64,000 nucleotides of DNA from Martelella mediterranea DSM 17316. GTDB lineage: Bacteria; Pseudomonadota; Alphaproteobacteria; Rhizobiales; Rhizobiaceae. The translations under genes and the position numbers were made by a program. Below are positions 41,749 through 51,774 of the stretch, one piece after another; the first letter of the stretch is position 1, and every line of letters starts with the position of its first letter. The notes under the pieces are model-generated. The model did not search any database. It saw nothing but the letters and a program-made list of their open reading frames with translations, and was not told where the DNA came from. The stretch covers positions 2,932,001-2,996,000 of the forward strand of contig NZ_CP020330.1 of assembly GCF_002043005.1 (NCBI RefSeq), written 5' to 3'.

Positions 41749-42723
41749 ATGGTTACGCTTCTCGATACGACAAGTGACGCACAAAAGCGCGTGCGCCATC
41801 CCGAAAAGGCGCACAGGCCCGATACCGAAGTGCTGCGCAAGCCGGACTGGATCCGCGTCAAGGCGCCGGTCTCGCGCGGCTATCAGGAAACCCGCGGCAT
41901 CGTGAAGGACAACAAGCTCGTCACGGTCTGCGAGGAGGCCGGTTGTCCGAATATCGGCGAATGCTGGGACAAGAAGCACGCCTCGTTCATGATCATGGGC
42001 GAAATCTGCACCCGCGCCTGCGCCTTCTGCAATGTCGCGACCGGCAAGCCCGGCGCGCTCGATCCGAACGAGCCGGAAAATATCGGCAAGGCCGTCGCCC
42101 AGATGGGGCTGATGCATGTCGTGATCACCTCTGTCGACCGCGACGATCTGGCCGATGGCGGCGCGGAGCATTTCGAGAAGGTGATCCACGCCATCCGCGC
42201 GGCCTCGCCCGCCACCACGATCGAGGTGCTGACGCCCGATTTCCTGCGCAAGCCCGGCGCGCTGGAACGCGTGGTGGCCGCAAGACCCGACGTCTTCAAC
42301 CACAATCTCGAGACCGTGCCGTCGAACTATCTGACGGTTCGCCCCGGCGCGCGGTATTTCCATTCGATCCGGCTTTTGCAGCGGGTCAAGGAACTCGATC
42401 CGAACATGTTCACCAAGTCCGGCATCATGGTCGGCCTCGGCGAGGAGCGCAACGAAGTGCTCCAGCTCATGGACGATCTGAGGACCGCCGATGTCGATTT
42501 CCTGACCATCGGCCAGTATCTGCAGCCGACCCGCAAGCATCACCGCGTGGTGAGTTTCGTCACGCCGGACGAGTTCAAGTCCTACGAGACGGTGGCCTAT
42601 ACCAAGGGCTTCCTAATGGTGTCCGCAAGCCCGCTGACGCGTTCCTCGCATCACGCGGGCGAGGACTTTGCCCGGCTGCGCGAGAACCGCGCGAAGAAGC
42701 TTGCCATGGTGGCGGCTGAGTAG
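41749..42723 (+). CDS. lipA: Lipoyl synthase
   Basis: Radical-SAM enzyme that inserts two sulfurs into octanoyl groups on lipoyl domains. The 324 residues hold the auxiliary cluster motif [13 protein letters not shown], the radical-SAM cluster [26 protein letters not shown] and a C-terminal [12 protein letters not shown] with the family's Ser-Ser. It sits next to the pdh genes whose E1 beta and E2 it matures, and lipB lies about 7 kb away. AAGGA precedes ATG 41749. Confidence 0.98.
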   Translation: MVTLLDTTSDAQKRVRHPEKAHRPDTEVLRKPDWIRVKAPVSRGYQETRGIVKDNKLVTVCEEAGCPNIGECWDKKHASFMIMGEICTRACAFCNVATGKPGALDPNEPENIGKAVAQMGLMHVVITSVDRDDLADGGAEHFEKVIHAIRAASPATTIEVLTPDFLRKPGALERVVAARPDVFNHNLETVPSNYLTVRPGARYFHSIRLLQRVKELDPNMFTKSGIMVGLGEERNEVLQLMDDLRTADVDFLTIGQYLQPTRKHHRVVSFVTPDEFKSYETVAYTKGFLMVSASPLTRSSHHAGEDFARLRENRAKKLAMVAAE

Positions 42724-42766
42724 TCCGAGAATCCGATCCGTCCCGCAGCAATAACGGAGCAGATCT

Positions 42767-43156
42767 TTGCCAACATTCCTGCAACATGCACTTATCGTGG
42801 CCGCCGGCGGCGCGCTCGGCTCCGTTGGTCGTCATTTTATCGGCGTTCTGGCTACGCGTATGGGCGCCATCACTTTCCCTTGGGGCACGCTGGCGGTCAA
42901 TATCATCGGCTCACTGCTGATCGGGCTGCTGGTGGAGGCCGTGGCGCGGGTGCTGAACGAATCCGCCGAGGCGCGGATGTTCATCGTGATCGGCTTTCTG
43001 GGCGGCTTCACCACCTTCTCCTCGTTCTCGCTCGACGCCATGAACATGATCGAGCGTGGCGACGTGCTGCCCGCCATAGCCTATGTCATCGGCAGCGTGG
43101 CGATCGGGCTGGGAGCGGTCTGGGCAGGGCTCGCCATCGGGCGGTTGGTATTTTAG
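42767..43156 (+). CDS. crcB: Fluoride ion channel CrcB/Fluc
   Basis: A 129-residue membrane protein with four helices that exports fluoride as a dual-topology dimer. Family motifs: GGALGSVGRHFIG, GTLAVNIIGSLLIGLL and GFLGGFTTFSSFSLDAM (with the Phe box). Start codon is TTG 42767 behind ACGGAG. Only 43 bp separate it from lipA, leaving no room for a fluoride riboswitch. Confidence 0.95.
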   Translation: MPTFLQHALIVAAGGALGSVGRHFIGVLATRMGAITFPWGTLAVNIIGSLLIGLLVEAVARVLNESAEARMFIVIGFLGGFTTFSSFSLDAMNMIERGDVLPAIAYVIGSVAIGLGAVWAGLAIGRLVF

Positions 43157-43217
43157 CCCGTTTCATTCCACGCGATCATGCGATAGAAGCCTTCTCCTGA
43201 GAACAAGGGCGTACCGC

Positions 43218-44207
43218 ATGGCAGGCATCGAACATATCAAGGTGGATCACGACGAGGCGGGCATGCGCCTCGACCGTTGGTTCAAGCAGCATTATCCGGG
43301 CCTCGGCTTCGGCGCGCTGCAAAAGCTGCTGCGCTCCGGGCAGATACGCGTCGATGGCGGGCGGGTGAAAGCCGATACCCGGGTCGAACCGGGCCAGATG
43401 ATCCGCATCCCGCCGATGAATGTCGACCCGAAGAAATCCGGCCCGATACCGGGCAGGGATCTGAAGCATTCCCCGGATGGCGAGCTTCTCTCACGCATGC
43501 TTTTGCATGAGGATGAACGGGTGTTTGTGCTCAACAAGCCCGCCGGCCTCGCGGTGCAGGGCGGCTCCGGCGTCGTGCGCCATATCGACAAGATGCTGGA
43601 GGCCTGGACCAACAAGAAGGGCGAAAAGCCGCGCCTCGTGCACCGCCTTGATCGAGACACCTCCGGCGTGCTGGTGATTGCCCGCTCGCGCCGCGCCGCG
43701 CAATCGCTGACGGAAGCCTTTCGCCACCGCACGACCAAGAAGACCTACTGGTCGCTGGTCAAGGGCGTGCCGCGCCAGCGCGAGGACAAGATATCGACCT
43801 GGCTGGTGAAGGAACAGACGCCCGATGGCGACCGCATGCGGATCGCAAAGCATGGCGAGGCGGATGCCGATCATGCGGTTTCCTTCTATCGCGTGGTCGA
43901 CACGGCGGCCCATACGCTCGCCTGGCTGGAAATGGAGCCCTATACCGGGCGAACCCATCAGTTGCGCGTCCACGCCCATCATATCGGCCACCCGATCATC
44001 GGCGATCCGAAATATTTCGATGACGATCCCAACTGGGAGTTTCCGGGCGGCATCCAGAAGCGGCTTCACCTTCATGCCCGCCATATCGATGTGCCCCATC
44101 CCGACGGCGGACGGCTGAAGGTCACCGCCCCGCTGCCGCCGCACATGGTGCAGAGCTGGAACCTGCTCGGCTTTGACGCCGACCGCGAGGATCTCGACAA
44201 GGAATGA
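43218..44207 (+). CDS. rluC: Ribosomal large-subunit pseudouridine synthase RluC-type
   Basis: Isomerises uridines in 23S rRNA. The 329 residues have an N-terminal S4 RNA-binding domain (MRLDRWFKQHYPGLGFGALQKLLRSGQIRVDGG) and the RluA-family catalytic domain with HRLDRDTSGVLVIA (catalytic Asp) and YTGRTHQLRVHAHHIGHPI. ATG 43218 starts just at the S4 domain. The HAD gene starts 1 bp after its stop. Specific sites (955, 2504, 2580 in E. coli) are presumed. Confidence 0.93.
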   Translation: MAGIEHIKVDHDEAGMRLDRWFKQHYPGLGFGALQKLLRSGQIRVDGGRVKADTRVEPGQMIRIPPMNVDPKKSGPIPGRDLKHSPDGELLSRMLLHEDERVFVLNKPAGLAVQGGSGVVRHIDKMLEAWTNKKGEKPRLVHRLDRDTSGVLVIARSRRAAQSLTEAFRHRTTKKTYWSLVKGVPRQREDKISTWLVKEQTPDGDRMRIAKHGEADADHAVSFYRVVDTAAHTLAWLEMEPYTGRTHQLRVHAHHIGHPIIGDPKYFDDDPNWEFPGGIQKRLHLHARHIDVPHPDGGRLKVTAPLPPHMVQSWNLLGFDADREDLDKE

Positions 44208-44208
44208 C

Positions 44209-44874
44209 ATGAGACTTGTATTGTTCGATTGCGACGGCACGCTGGTGGATACGATCGCCATCATCCAGGAATCGATGGCGCGCACCTTCACCCGTTTCGG
44301 CTATCCGGTTCCAGCCATCGAGAAGACCCGCGCCACCGTTGGGCTGACGCTCGACGTGTCGATTTCGCTGTTGCTTGGCCGCGAGGGGCCGGATGAGGAA
44401 TGCCGCGAGATGATGGCTTATTACCGCTCGCTGTTTTCCGAGGTGCGTTCCGACCCGGCCATGCAGGAGCGGCTGTTTGAAGGCATCGCGCCGATGCTGG
44501 AGCAGCTTTTCCTGCAGGATGATATCCTGATCGGGGCCGTGACCGGAAAGTCGCGGCGCGGGCTCGACCACATGCTCGATCTGCACGGCTATGCCAGCAA
44601 GTTCGTGGTTTCGCGCACCGCCGACGACTGCCCGTCCAAGCCGCATCCGGCGATGGTGCTGGAATGCTGCGTCGAGACCGGCATCGAGCCGGCCGAAACC
44701 ATGGTTATCGGCGATTCCGTCTATGACATGCAGATGTCCCGTTCCGCCGGCGCCGATGCGATCGGCGTATCCTGGGGTTATGGCGCAACCACCGACCTGA
44801 CCACCTCGGGCGCCTCCGCGATTGCCGAAAGCCCGGACGATATCCTGAAACTCGTGCTGAAGACCATCCAATGA
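44209..44874 (+). CDS. HAD-superfamily hydrolase, subfamily IA
   Basis: A 221-residue phosphatase of the phosphoglycolate-phosphatase/beta-phosphoglucomutase type. Motif I is LFDCDGTLVDTI, motif II GAVTGKSRRG, motif III PSKPHPAM, and motif IV MVIGDSVYDMQMSRSAGADAIGVSWG. Substrate unknown. It is coupled at both ends: 1 bp after rluC, and ATGA overlap with the ATP12 gene. Confidence 0.92.
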   Translation: MRLVLFDCDGTLVDTIAIIQESMARTFTRFGYPVPAIEKTRATVGLTLDVSISLLLGREGPDEECREMMAYYRSLFSEVRSDPAMQERLFEGIAPMLEQLFLQDDILIGAVTGKSRRGLDHMLDLHGYASKFVVSRTADDCPSKPHPAMVLECCVETGIEPAETMVIGDSVYDMQMSRSAGADAIGVSWGYGATTDLTTSGASAIAESPDDILKLVLKTIQ

Positions 44875-45614
44875 CCGATCCGATCCGCCGCTCGCAGGAA
44901 CTGATGCGGGCCGAACTGCCGAAGAAGTTCTATCAGACCGCCACAGTCGAGCAGGAGGGCGAGGGGTTCGCAATCAAGCTCGATGGCCGCGGCGTCAAGA
45001 CGCCCGGACGCAATCCGCTGATCCTGCCAACGCCGGCTGCGGCCGAAATGGTGCGCGCCGAATGGCAGGCGCAGGAGAAGGTCATCGATCCGGCGAAAAT
45101 GCCGGTCACGCGGCTTGCAAATACCGTGATCGATGGCGTGGCGCAAAACGCCGATGCGGTGTTCGAGGAAATCCTCGCCTATGCCGGCAACGACATGCTG
45201 TTCTATCGCGCCGAAAGCCCTGAAGAGCTGGTAGCCCGTCAGGCCGAGCGCTGGGATCCGGTTCTCGACTGGATGGCGGAAGAATTCGGCGCGCGTTTCG
45301 TGCTCGTGGAAGGCATTATGTTTTCCGAGCAACCAACTGAAAGCATTGCGGCTTTCAGGAGCGAGATCGACCGTCACCGCGCGCCTTTCGCGCTTGGAAG
45401 TCTCCACGTCATGACGACGCTCACCGGCTCGGCCCTTGTGACGCTCGCGCTGGCGCGCCGCCGCCTGACGCTGGACGAGGCCTGGGCGCTCGCCAATCTG
45501 GAAGAGGACTGGACCATCGAACACTGGGGCGAGGACGCCGAAGCCGCCGCCCGCCGCGCCAAGCGGTTCGAGGACATGAAGGCCGCGCATGATTTGTTCG
45601 TGTCGCTGGGGTAG
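44871..45614 (+). CDS. ATP12-family F1-ATPase assembly chaperone
   Basis: A 247-residue homologue of mitochondrial Atp12, which chaperones the F1 alpha subunit. Seen: LPKKFYQTATVEQEGEGFAIKLDGRGVKTPGRN in the beta-rich N-terminal part, then the helical domain with LLFYRA-like MLFYRAESPEELVARQAERWDP and TGSALVTLALARRRL. Last gene of the crcB-rluC-HAD-ATP12 run. Followed by a gene-free stretch with repeat copy C. Confidence 0.9.
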   Translation: MTDPIRRSQELMRAELPKKFYQTATVEQEGEGFAIKLDGRGVKTPGRNPLILPTPAAAEMVRAEWQAQEKVIDPAKMPVTRLANTVIDGVAQNADAVFEEILAYAGNDMLFYRAESPEELVARQAERWDPVLDWMAEEFGARFVLVEGIMFSEQPTESIAAFRSEIDRHRAPFALGSLHVMTTLTGSALVTLALARRRLTLDEAWALANLEEDWTIEHWGEDAEAAARRAKRFEDMKAAHDLFVSLG

Positions 45615-45710
45615 GCGACGCGGGCAGAGCTTCGGTGCTTCGAAGCGCCACCGTTTTCCCTGTAATCCGCCCCCTTGAGGGCGAGGCTATCGCATATGGT
45701 CTCCCCGCAT

Positions 45711-45829
45711 AGCCCCTCAATCTTCTCGCCCCGGAGGGGAGAGATGTCGCGACAGCGACAGTGAGGGGGGAGCCTATCCCCGCGAGCGCCGTCACGATTT
45801 GAAACGCCAGCGGGAGAGAGTATTGGGAG
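45711..45829 (-). repeat. Intergenic mosaic repeat, copy C (internally shortened)
   Basis: Same orientation as copy B. It keeps the CTTCTCGCCCCGGAGGGG end and the GCCAGCGGGAGAGAGTATTG end but lacks about 35-40 bp that hold the GGGG/CCCC hairpin and half of the terminal hairpin. Outer modules lie at about 45660-45710 and 45830-45879, as in copy B. It fills the convergent gap 45615-45942 between the ATP12 gene and fghA, where I see no gene; a small GCTTCG/CGAAGC hairpin at 45629-45646 is also present. Confidence 0.82.
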
Positions 45830-45942
45830 CAGGCTGCTACGCCATATGCCATAGCCCTGGCCTCAAGGGGGGAGATTGTGAACGGCAAGGCTCCCAATAC
45901 CTACCAATGGCTACATGGTCGGCGGCGCTGTTCGGCGGTCAC

Positions 45943-46773
45943 TCAAACCCGTTCCGCGTGCCAGCGCAGGTGATCGTCCATGAAGGTGGAGATGAAGTAG
46001 TAGGAGTGGTCGTAGCGCTCGTGCATGCGCAGCGTCAGGTCGATATCCGTGTCCTTGACCGCCTCCTCGAACAGCCAGGGCTTCAGCCCGTCCTCCAGGA
46101 AATTGTCGGCCTTGCCCTGGTCGATCAGGAAGGCGGGAAAGCGCGCGCCGTCTTCCACCAGCGCGCAGGCATCATGCTTGCGCCAGACGGACTGGTCGGC
46201 CCCGAGATATTTCGTGAACGCACCCTGCGCCCAGGCCGATGTGGAGGGGGACACGATCGGCGCGAAAGCCGAGCAGCTCTTGTAGCGCCCGGGGTTTTTC
46301 AGCGCCAGAGTCATCGCGCCGTGGCCGCCCATGGAATGGCCGAAAATCCCCTGGCGATCCATGTCGACGCGGAAGCTCTTGGCGATCAGCGCCGGCAACT
46401 CCTCCGTGATGTAGCTTTCCATCCTGTAGTTCCGCGACCACGGCTCCTCGGTGGCATCGACATAGAAGCCTGCCCCCTTGCCGATCTGCCAGTCGGTGAG
46501 CGCATCGGGAACGTCTGCGCCGCGCGGGCTGGTATCCGGGCACACGATGATCAGGCCGAGCTCGGCGGCCATGCGCCGGTACTCGCCCTTTTCCATGACG
46601 TTGGCATGGGTGCAGGTGAGGCCGGAGAGATACCAGAGCACGGGGCAGGGCCGCTCCGTGGCCTGCGGCGGCAGGAAGACCGCGAAGGTCATCTCCGTGC
46701 CGCAAACCTGCGATTCGTGCGAGAAGACGCCCTGCATGCCGCCAAAGGCGGTGTTTTCGGAAATGATGTTCAT
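45943..46773 (-). CDS. fghA: S-formylglutathione hydrolase
   Basis: Hydrolyses S-formylglutathione to formate and glutathione, the last step of glutathione-dependent formaldehyde oxidation. The 276-residue esterase has YLSGLTCTHANVMEKGEY, the nucleophile in GHSMGGHGAMTLALKN and catalytic Asp/His in the C-terminal region (QGKADNFL; RYDHSYYFI). ATG 46773 follows GAAGGAA. It is the last gene of adhC-GNAT-yaiI-fghA; 13 bp separate it from yaiI. Confidence 0.96.
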   Translation of the reverse strand: MNIISENTAFGGMQGVFSHESQVCGTEMTFAVFLPPQATERPCPVLWYLSGLTCTHANVMEKGEYRRMAAELGLIIVCPDTSPRGADVPDALTDWQIGKGAGFYVDATEEPWSRNYRMESYITEELPALIAKSFRVDMDRQGIFGHSMGGHGAMTLALKNPGRYKSCSAFAPIVSPSTSAWAQGAFTKYLGADQSVWRKHDACALVEDGARFPAFLIDQGKADNFLEDGLKPWLFEEAVKDTDIDLTLRMHERYDHSYYFISTFMDDHLRWHAERV

Positions 46774-46786
46774 CGTGATTCCTTCG

Positions 46787-47236
46787 TCATTCACCGGATG
46801 CCTTCGCCTTGCGGCAAAGCTGTTCCATGGTCTGTAAAAAGGCCGATCGGTCGCGGGCCGAGAACGGGGCGTTGTAGCCCTTGCTCTCGCCGGTCTCGCG
46901 CAGATGCTGGCCGAGATCGCGCATGGCGCGGGCCATGCCAATATTCTTGTCGTCGAAGACCCTGCCGGTCGGGCCGGTGACAAGCGCGCCGGCAACCACG
47001 CAACGCTCGGCAAGCGGCACATCGGCGGTCACGACGATATCGCCCACACCGGCGCGCTCGGCTATCCAGTCATCGGCGGCATCGAACGCGCCGGAGACGA
47101 TGACATTGGAGATCATCGGATTGCGCGACGGGCGCAGGCCGGTATTGGCCACGAAGGTGACGCGCATCCCGTGACGCTCCGCCACCTTGATCACCTCCGG
47201 CTTCACCGGACAGGCATCGGCATCGACATAGATCAT
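46787..47236 (-). CDS. YaiI/YqxD (DUF188) family protein
   Basis: A 149-residue protein with the PIN-like family opening MIYVDADACPVKPEVIKVAERHG, then IVVTADVPLAERCVVAGALV and GRVFDDKNIGMARAMRDL. Conserved Asp residues suggest a metal-dependent nuclease-like fold, but no activity is established. It overlaps the GNAT gene by ATGA (47233-47236), so it is translationally coupled inside the formaldehyde operon, a curious place for it. Confidence 0.9.
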   Translation of the reverse strand: MIYVDADACPVKPEVIKVAERHGMRVTFVANTGLRPSRNPMISNVIVSGAFDAADDWIAERAGVGDIVVTADVPLAERCVVAGALVTGPTGRVFDDKNIGMARAMRDLGQHLRETGESKGYNAPFSARDRSAFLQTMEQLCRKAKASGE

Positions 47237-47696
47237 GAGGCGATCCTCTCGGCGGCGCGGATCATGTCCACATGCGGGATGCCATCTTCGAGATATTCCG
47301 CCGAGGTCACGCTGAAGCCGAGACCGCCATAGAAGCGCTGCAGATGCGCCTGCGCGGAAATCGCGATAACGGCGCCCGGCGAAAGCTTGCCGCAGGCGGC
47401 AATCGCCTCCCGCATCACGCGCTCGCCAAGCCGCTGGCCGCGATAGCCGGGCGCGACGACGACGCGGCCGATTCGCGCTTCGCCCGCAGTCTCACCGGCT
47501 GCGAAGATACGGGCATATGCGGCCAGCCGACCGTCGTCCAGAAGGCGCAGATGCAGCGCCTCAGGGTCCTTGCCATCGATCTCGGGGTAGGGGCAGTTCT
47601 GCTCGACCACGAACACGTCGATTCGCAACCTGAGCAGGTCATGCAGTTCGCCCGGCGTGAGCGCGTCCAGCCGGGCGATATCGACGGTCAATGCCA

Positions 47697-47697
<1 letters not shown>
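47233..47697 (-). CDS. GNAT N-acetyltransferase, ElaA type
   Basis: A 154-residue acetyl-CoA-dependent acetyltransferase. The ElaA-like opening LYDLLRLRIDVFVVEQNCPYPEIDG is seen as LHDLLRLRIDVFVVEQ, and the acetyl-CoA loop is RIGRVVVAPGYRGQRLGERVM. Substrate unknown. Its ATG overlaps the adhC stop by one base (TGATG at 47695-47699), and its stop overlaps yaiI, so it is locked into the operon. Confidence 0.9.
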
Positions 47698-48824
<1,127 letters not shown>

Positions 48825-49016
48825 TGGCGTTACTCCCGGATTCTCTTGTTTTCGTGCACAGAGTTTCGCATGCGCGCTCCATCGTCGGCAAGTATGCAAG
48901 CGACTAATTTCAGCTGATTTGCGGAAAGCGGCGGGCGTGGGTGGCGGTTTTGCCCGCGATTGGCTATGAAGGGTCAAGATCGGGCAAACCGGCGCGGTTT
49001 TCGGGAAGGAAGCGCA

Positions 49017-49394
49017 ATGGACGAGAAATTCTACGCCGACGACACGCTCGGCGGCAGGCTGCTTGCCGCCCGCGAGAGCGCCGGGCTCAGCCTCAATACC
49101 GCGGCCGAGCGGCTTGGCGTCGCACCCCTGACGCTGCGGAACTGGGAATGCGACCGCGCCGAACCCACCGTCGAGCGCCTGGTGAAGATCGCCGCGATCT
49201 TCGGCGTGCGACCGTTCTGGCTGATTTCCGGCGACTGGGAAGAAGACTGCGGCGAGGCCGGGCTTAAACACACCGACATGGTGATGGGCATCAACCGCGT
49301 GGGAAAAACCGGCCGTCGCGACGGCGATGCGAAAGGCAGCGCATCGCGCGCGCGTCTTTCAGGCTTTGCGACAGGCAACAGGACGCTGCAGTAG
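49017..49394 (+). CDS. XRE-family helix-turn-helix regulator
   Basis: A 125-residue DNA-binding protein. The HTH is at about residues 12-65: [20 protein letters not shown], then [20 protein letters not shown] and [20 protein letters not shown]. The C-terminal tail is basic and low in complexity. GGGAAGGAAG precedes ATG 49017. Divergent from adhC across 192 bp, so it may control the formaldehyde operon (inference). It ends 5 bp before the convergent lipB. Confidence 0.9.
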   Translation: MDEKFYADDTLGGRLLAARESAGLSLNTAAERLGVAPLTLRNWECDRAEPTVERLVKIAAIFGVRPFWLISGDWEEDCGEAGLKHTDMVMGINRVGKTGRRDGDAKGSASRARLSGFATGNRTLQ

Positions 49395-49399
49395 CAGGG

Positions 49400-50116
49400 T
49401 CAGCCCTCGTTTTCGGTTTCCCCGAACACATCCTCGAAGGCCTTGCGCAGCGCGATATCGACATCGCCCATGGTCACCGGCAGGCCGAGATCCACGAGAC
49501 TGGTGACGCCATAGCCTGAAATGCCGCAGGGCACGATGCCGCCGAAATGCTCGAGTTCCGGCTCGACATTGATCGACAGGCCGTGAAAGCTCACCCAGCG
49601 CCGAAGCCTGATGCCGATCGCCGCGATCTTGTCCTCGGCCATGGAGCCGTCCGGCAGCGGCGGGCGTTCGGGCCGCCGGACCCAGACGCCGACCCGGTCC
49701 TCGCGCCGCTCGCCGCGCACATTCATCTGGTCAAGCGTCTTGATGATGGTTTCCTCGATCGCGGCGACAAACGCGCGCACATCGCGGCGGCGGCGCTTCA
49801 GATCGAGCATCAGATAGGCGACCCGCTGGCCGGGGCCGTGATAGGTATATTCGCCGCCGCGGCCGGTGTCATAGACAGGGAATCGGTCTGCGATCAGCAG
49901 GTCGCCGGCATTGGCGCTGGTGCCGGCGGTATAGAGGGGCGGATGCTCGACCAGCCAGACGAGTTCGTCCGCCTCGCCGGACGCGATCAGGTCGACCTCA
50001 CGCTCCATTTCAGCCAGCGCTTGCGGGTATTCCGTCAGTCCCTCGCTCACCCGCCAGCGCACCGGCGGGCTGCCGGGTTCGGGCTGCATCAGGGTCTCGA
50101 TGTCGCTTCTTTGCAT
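49400..50116 (-). CDS. lipB: Octanoyltransferase
   Basis: Moves octanoyl from acyl carrier protein to lipoyl domains, providing the substrate of LipA. The 238 residues show [36 protein letters not shown], the catalytic Lys in [19 protein letters not shown] and the catalytic Cys in [18 protein letters not shown] 50116 is preferred to the upstream start at 50173. It complements lipA in the pdh cluster. Confidence 0.96.
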   Translation of the reverse strand: MQRSDIETLMQPEPGSPPVRWRVSEGLTEYPQALAEMEREVDLIASGEADELVWLVEHPPLYTAGTSANAGDLLIADRFPVYDTGRGGEYTYHGPGQRVAYLMLDLKRRRRDVRAFVAAIEETIIKTLDQMNVRGERREDRVGVWVRRPERPPLPDGSMAEDKIAAIGIRLRRWVSFHGLSINVEPELEHFGGIVPCGISGYGVTSLVDLGLPVTMGDVDIALRKAFEDVFGETENEG

Positions 50117-50310
50117 GTGCGGATCCTTCGGCCTTCTCCTTGCAGATTTGGGGCGGGACGGCAAGCGCCGCAAGGCCTGCCGCTGCGGGCGGAAAGCGCG
50201 GTTTCACACTTCGCGTGCAGAAATGAAAAAAAACGATCAATGGCGCTTGTGTGGCGAGTTTGCTTTTGCTACATGCTGCGGCGCCGGCACAAACCGGCAT
50301 CTACCACGAT

Positions 50311-50395
50311 GCGGTCGTGGCGGAATTGGTAGACGCGCAGCGTTGAGGTCGCTGTGGGGCAACCCGTGGAAGTTCGAGTCTTCTCGACCGCACCA
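50311..50395 (+). tRNA. tRNA-Leu (anticodon GAG)
   Basis: An 85-nt tRNA with an encoded CCA end (50393-50395). Acceptor stem GCGGTCG (50311-50317) pairs with CGACCGC (50385-50391). D arm GCG/CGC with GAATTGGTAGA. Anticodon stem CAGCG (50338-50342) with CGCTG (50350-50354) closes the loop TTGAGGT, giving anticodon GAG at 50345-50347, which reads CUC and CUU leucine codons. A long variable arm, as in type II tRNAs, precedes the T arm GTTCGAGTC. Confidence 0.96.
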
Positions 50396-50556
50396 TTTTC
50401 AAAGTTATCATCGTTGTTTTTACGGCATGCTTTCCCCTGCCGGGCGTTTTCGCGGCGCTGCACGGTATCCGGGACGCGTTTCAGCGCTCGATTCGGCTTG
50501 TGTAGACCTCGCCGGTCTTGGCTTTGGCATGGCCGGGAGCAGGGCTTATTGCCGGT

Positions 50557-51198
50557 TCAGTCTAGATCGTGCTTGTAGATGAATTTCGGCATGCTCCAGT
50601 TGTACCGCAAAGCCAGCATTCGGAGGCAAAGGCCTGTGGCGACGGCCAGCAGCAGAACCAGATTGTGATCGAACCCCAGCCGCCCGCCGCCGGCAAAAAT
50701 TGCGCTGGTGATGATCGAAACCGTCGCATAAAGCTCGGCGCGCAACAGGAGCGGCACGTCGTTGCAGAGGATATCGCGCAGGACGCCGCCGACACAGCCA
50801 CTGATCATGCCCGCCGCTATGACGACAAGTATCGGCTGATCCAGGCCGATCGCGATATTGCTGCCGATGACGCTGAAAACAACGAGCCCGACTGCATCGA
50901 GAAACAGGAATAGACGTTGCAGCCGGTGCATGTGCCTTGCAATCATGATCGTCAGTATGGCGGCGCCGCTGGTTACCAGAAGCAGGCTCGGCGAGCCGAC
51001 CCAGGACAGGGGATGATGATCGAGAAGCAGGTCCCGCACCGAGCCGCCGCCCAGTCCCGTGACGCAGGCCAGCAATATGACGCCGACCCAGTCCATGCTA
51101 CGCCGCCCGGCTGCAAGCGCTGCGGTCATGGCTTCGGCAGCCAGGGCAACCAGGTAGAATATGTGCAGGATGTGCAGAGTTGTCGGATCGGTTATCAT
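50557..51198 (-). CDS. TRIC/UPF0126 family membrane protein
   Basis: A 213-residue membrane protein with about seven helices in two repeated halves. Each half carries the Gly-rich RD motif: ACVTGLGGGSVRDLLL and ISGCVGGVLRDILC. Bacterial members form trimeric monovalent-cation channels related to TRIC; some are annotated as glycine transporters. ATG 51198 follows GGGAG; an in-frame ATG at 51228 is possible. Separated from neighbours on both sides. Confidence 0.88.
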   Translation of the reverse strand: MITDPTTLHILHIFYLVALAAEAMTAALAAGRRSMDWVGVILLACVTGLGGGSVRDLLLDHHPLSWVGSPSLLLVTSGAAILTIMIARHMHRLQRLFLFLDAVGLVVFSVIGSNIAIGLDQPILVVIAAGMISGCVGGVLRDILCNDVPLLLRAELYATVSIITSAIFAGGGRLGFDHNLVLLLAVATGLCLRMLALRYNWSMPKFIYKHDLD

Positions 51199-51598
51199 GG
51201 CATGCTCCCGGGCTGTCTGAGGCGTCACTATTCCTCTACACCATCCGCCTGAAATTCGAGAAGCCGCCAGACGCTTCCCGGCACCCGCGCTTTCGGTTAA
51301 CGGGCCGAGGTAAGCCGGGTGTCAGCCGATCCAGTTGGCGGTCAGTTTTGGCCGGACAGCCATAGGAGCGTCCGGGCCAACCACGGCAGCGCGTTCTATT
51401 CATGCCATGAGCGAGCCACACGTCTTTCATCCAGCGTGAAGCCGGACGCCGGCGGATGGTCGCGCTCGGGGCCGCGATGCCCCATTTCCACAAGCCGCAA
51501 TCGCGTTTTCATCATCCTGGACGGCCTTTGGCGTTTCGAAACGAGTGCGACATTTCCAAGTCGTTCCGGTCGTCATTCGGTCACCTGAAACGGAATGA
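51199..51598. other. Gene-free region upstream of the sugar ABC operon
   Basis: No gene I can support. Short open frames on both strands (for example 51319-51588 forward, 51236-51493 reverse) have no ribosome-binding site and no recognisable motif; they may be remnants of a lost gene. Base composition is similar to the surroundings until the A+T-rich element at 51599. Confidence 0.4.
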
Positions 51599-51618
51599 TT
51601 TTAATATTGTATTATTGT
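51599..51618 (+). promoter_or_regulatory. Shared A+T-rich operator/promoter element, copy 1
   Basis: TTTTAATATTGTATTATTGT, with the quasi-dyad AATATTGTATTATT inside. The identical 20 bases occur at 58759-58778 before the next operon. The flanks also resemble each other (TTTTGTGGTA here, TTATATGCTA there), as if a promoter follows. Likely a binding site for a shared regulator not in this window; it lies 155 bp before the permease start. Confidence 0.75.
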
Positions 51619-51696
51619 AGTTTTGTGGTAGAGAAGACTCCGGTTGATCGGCCCGCGGGGGAGCGCGGCGCGACAATGTGACCGGAGGAGGGGACA

Positions 51697-51774
51697 TTGA
51701 GGCAAGCAGTCACGACAGCCGGGCATTCCGGCGATCTCCGCGAGACGGCGTCGTTCGGGCCGGGGCGGGTTTGA
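51697..51774 (+). CDS. Possible 25-residue leader peptide coupled to the permease
   Basis: TTG 51697 follows a strong GGAGGAGGGG site and opens a 25-codon frame beginning MRQAVTTAGHSGD whose TGA overlaps the permease ATG as TGATG. The strong site fits this frame better than the permease start, which has none of its own. It may be a coupling leader, or the site may serve an atypical start of a longer permease. No known family. Confidence 0.35.
   Translation: MRQAVTTAGHSGDLRETASFGPGRV

Noticed and set aside
42724..42766. Fluoride riboswitch before crcB
   Set aside because: Only 43 bp lie between lipA and crcB, too short for the aptamer plus expression platform.
51236..51493. Reverse-strand 85-codon frame as a gene or transposase remnant
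   Set aside because: No recognisable motif, no ribosome-binding site, and Arg/Pro-rich composition typical of chance frames here.
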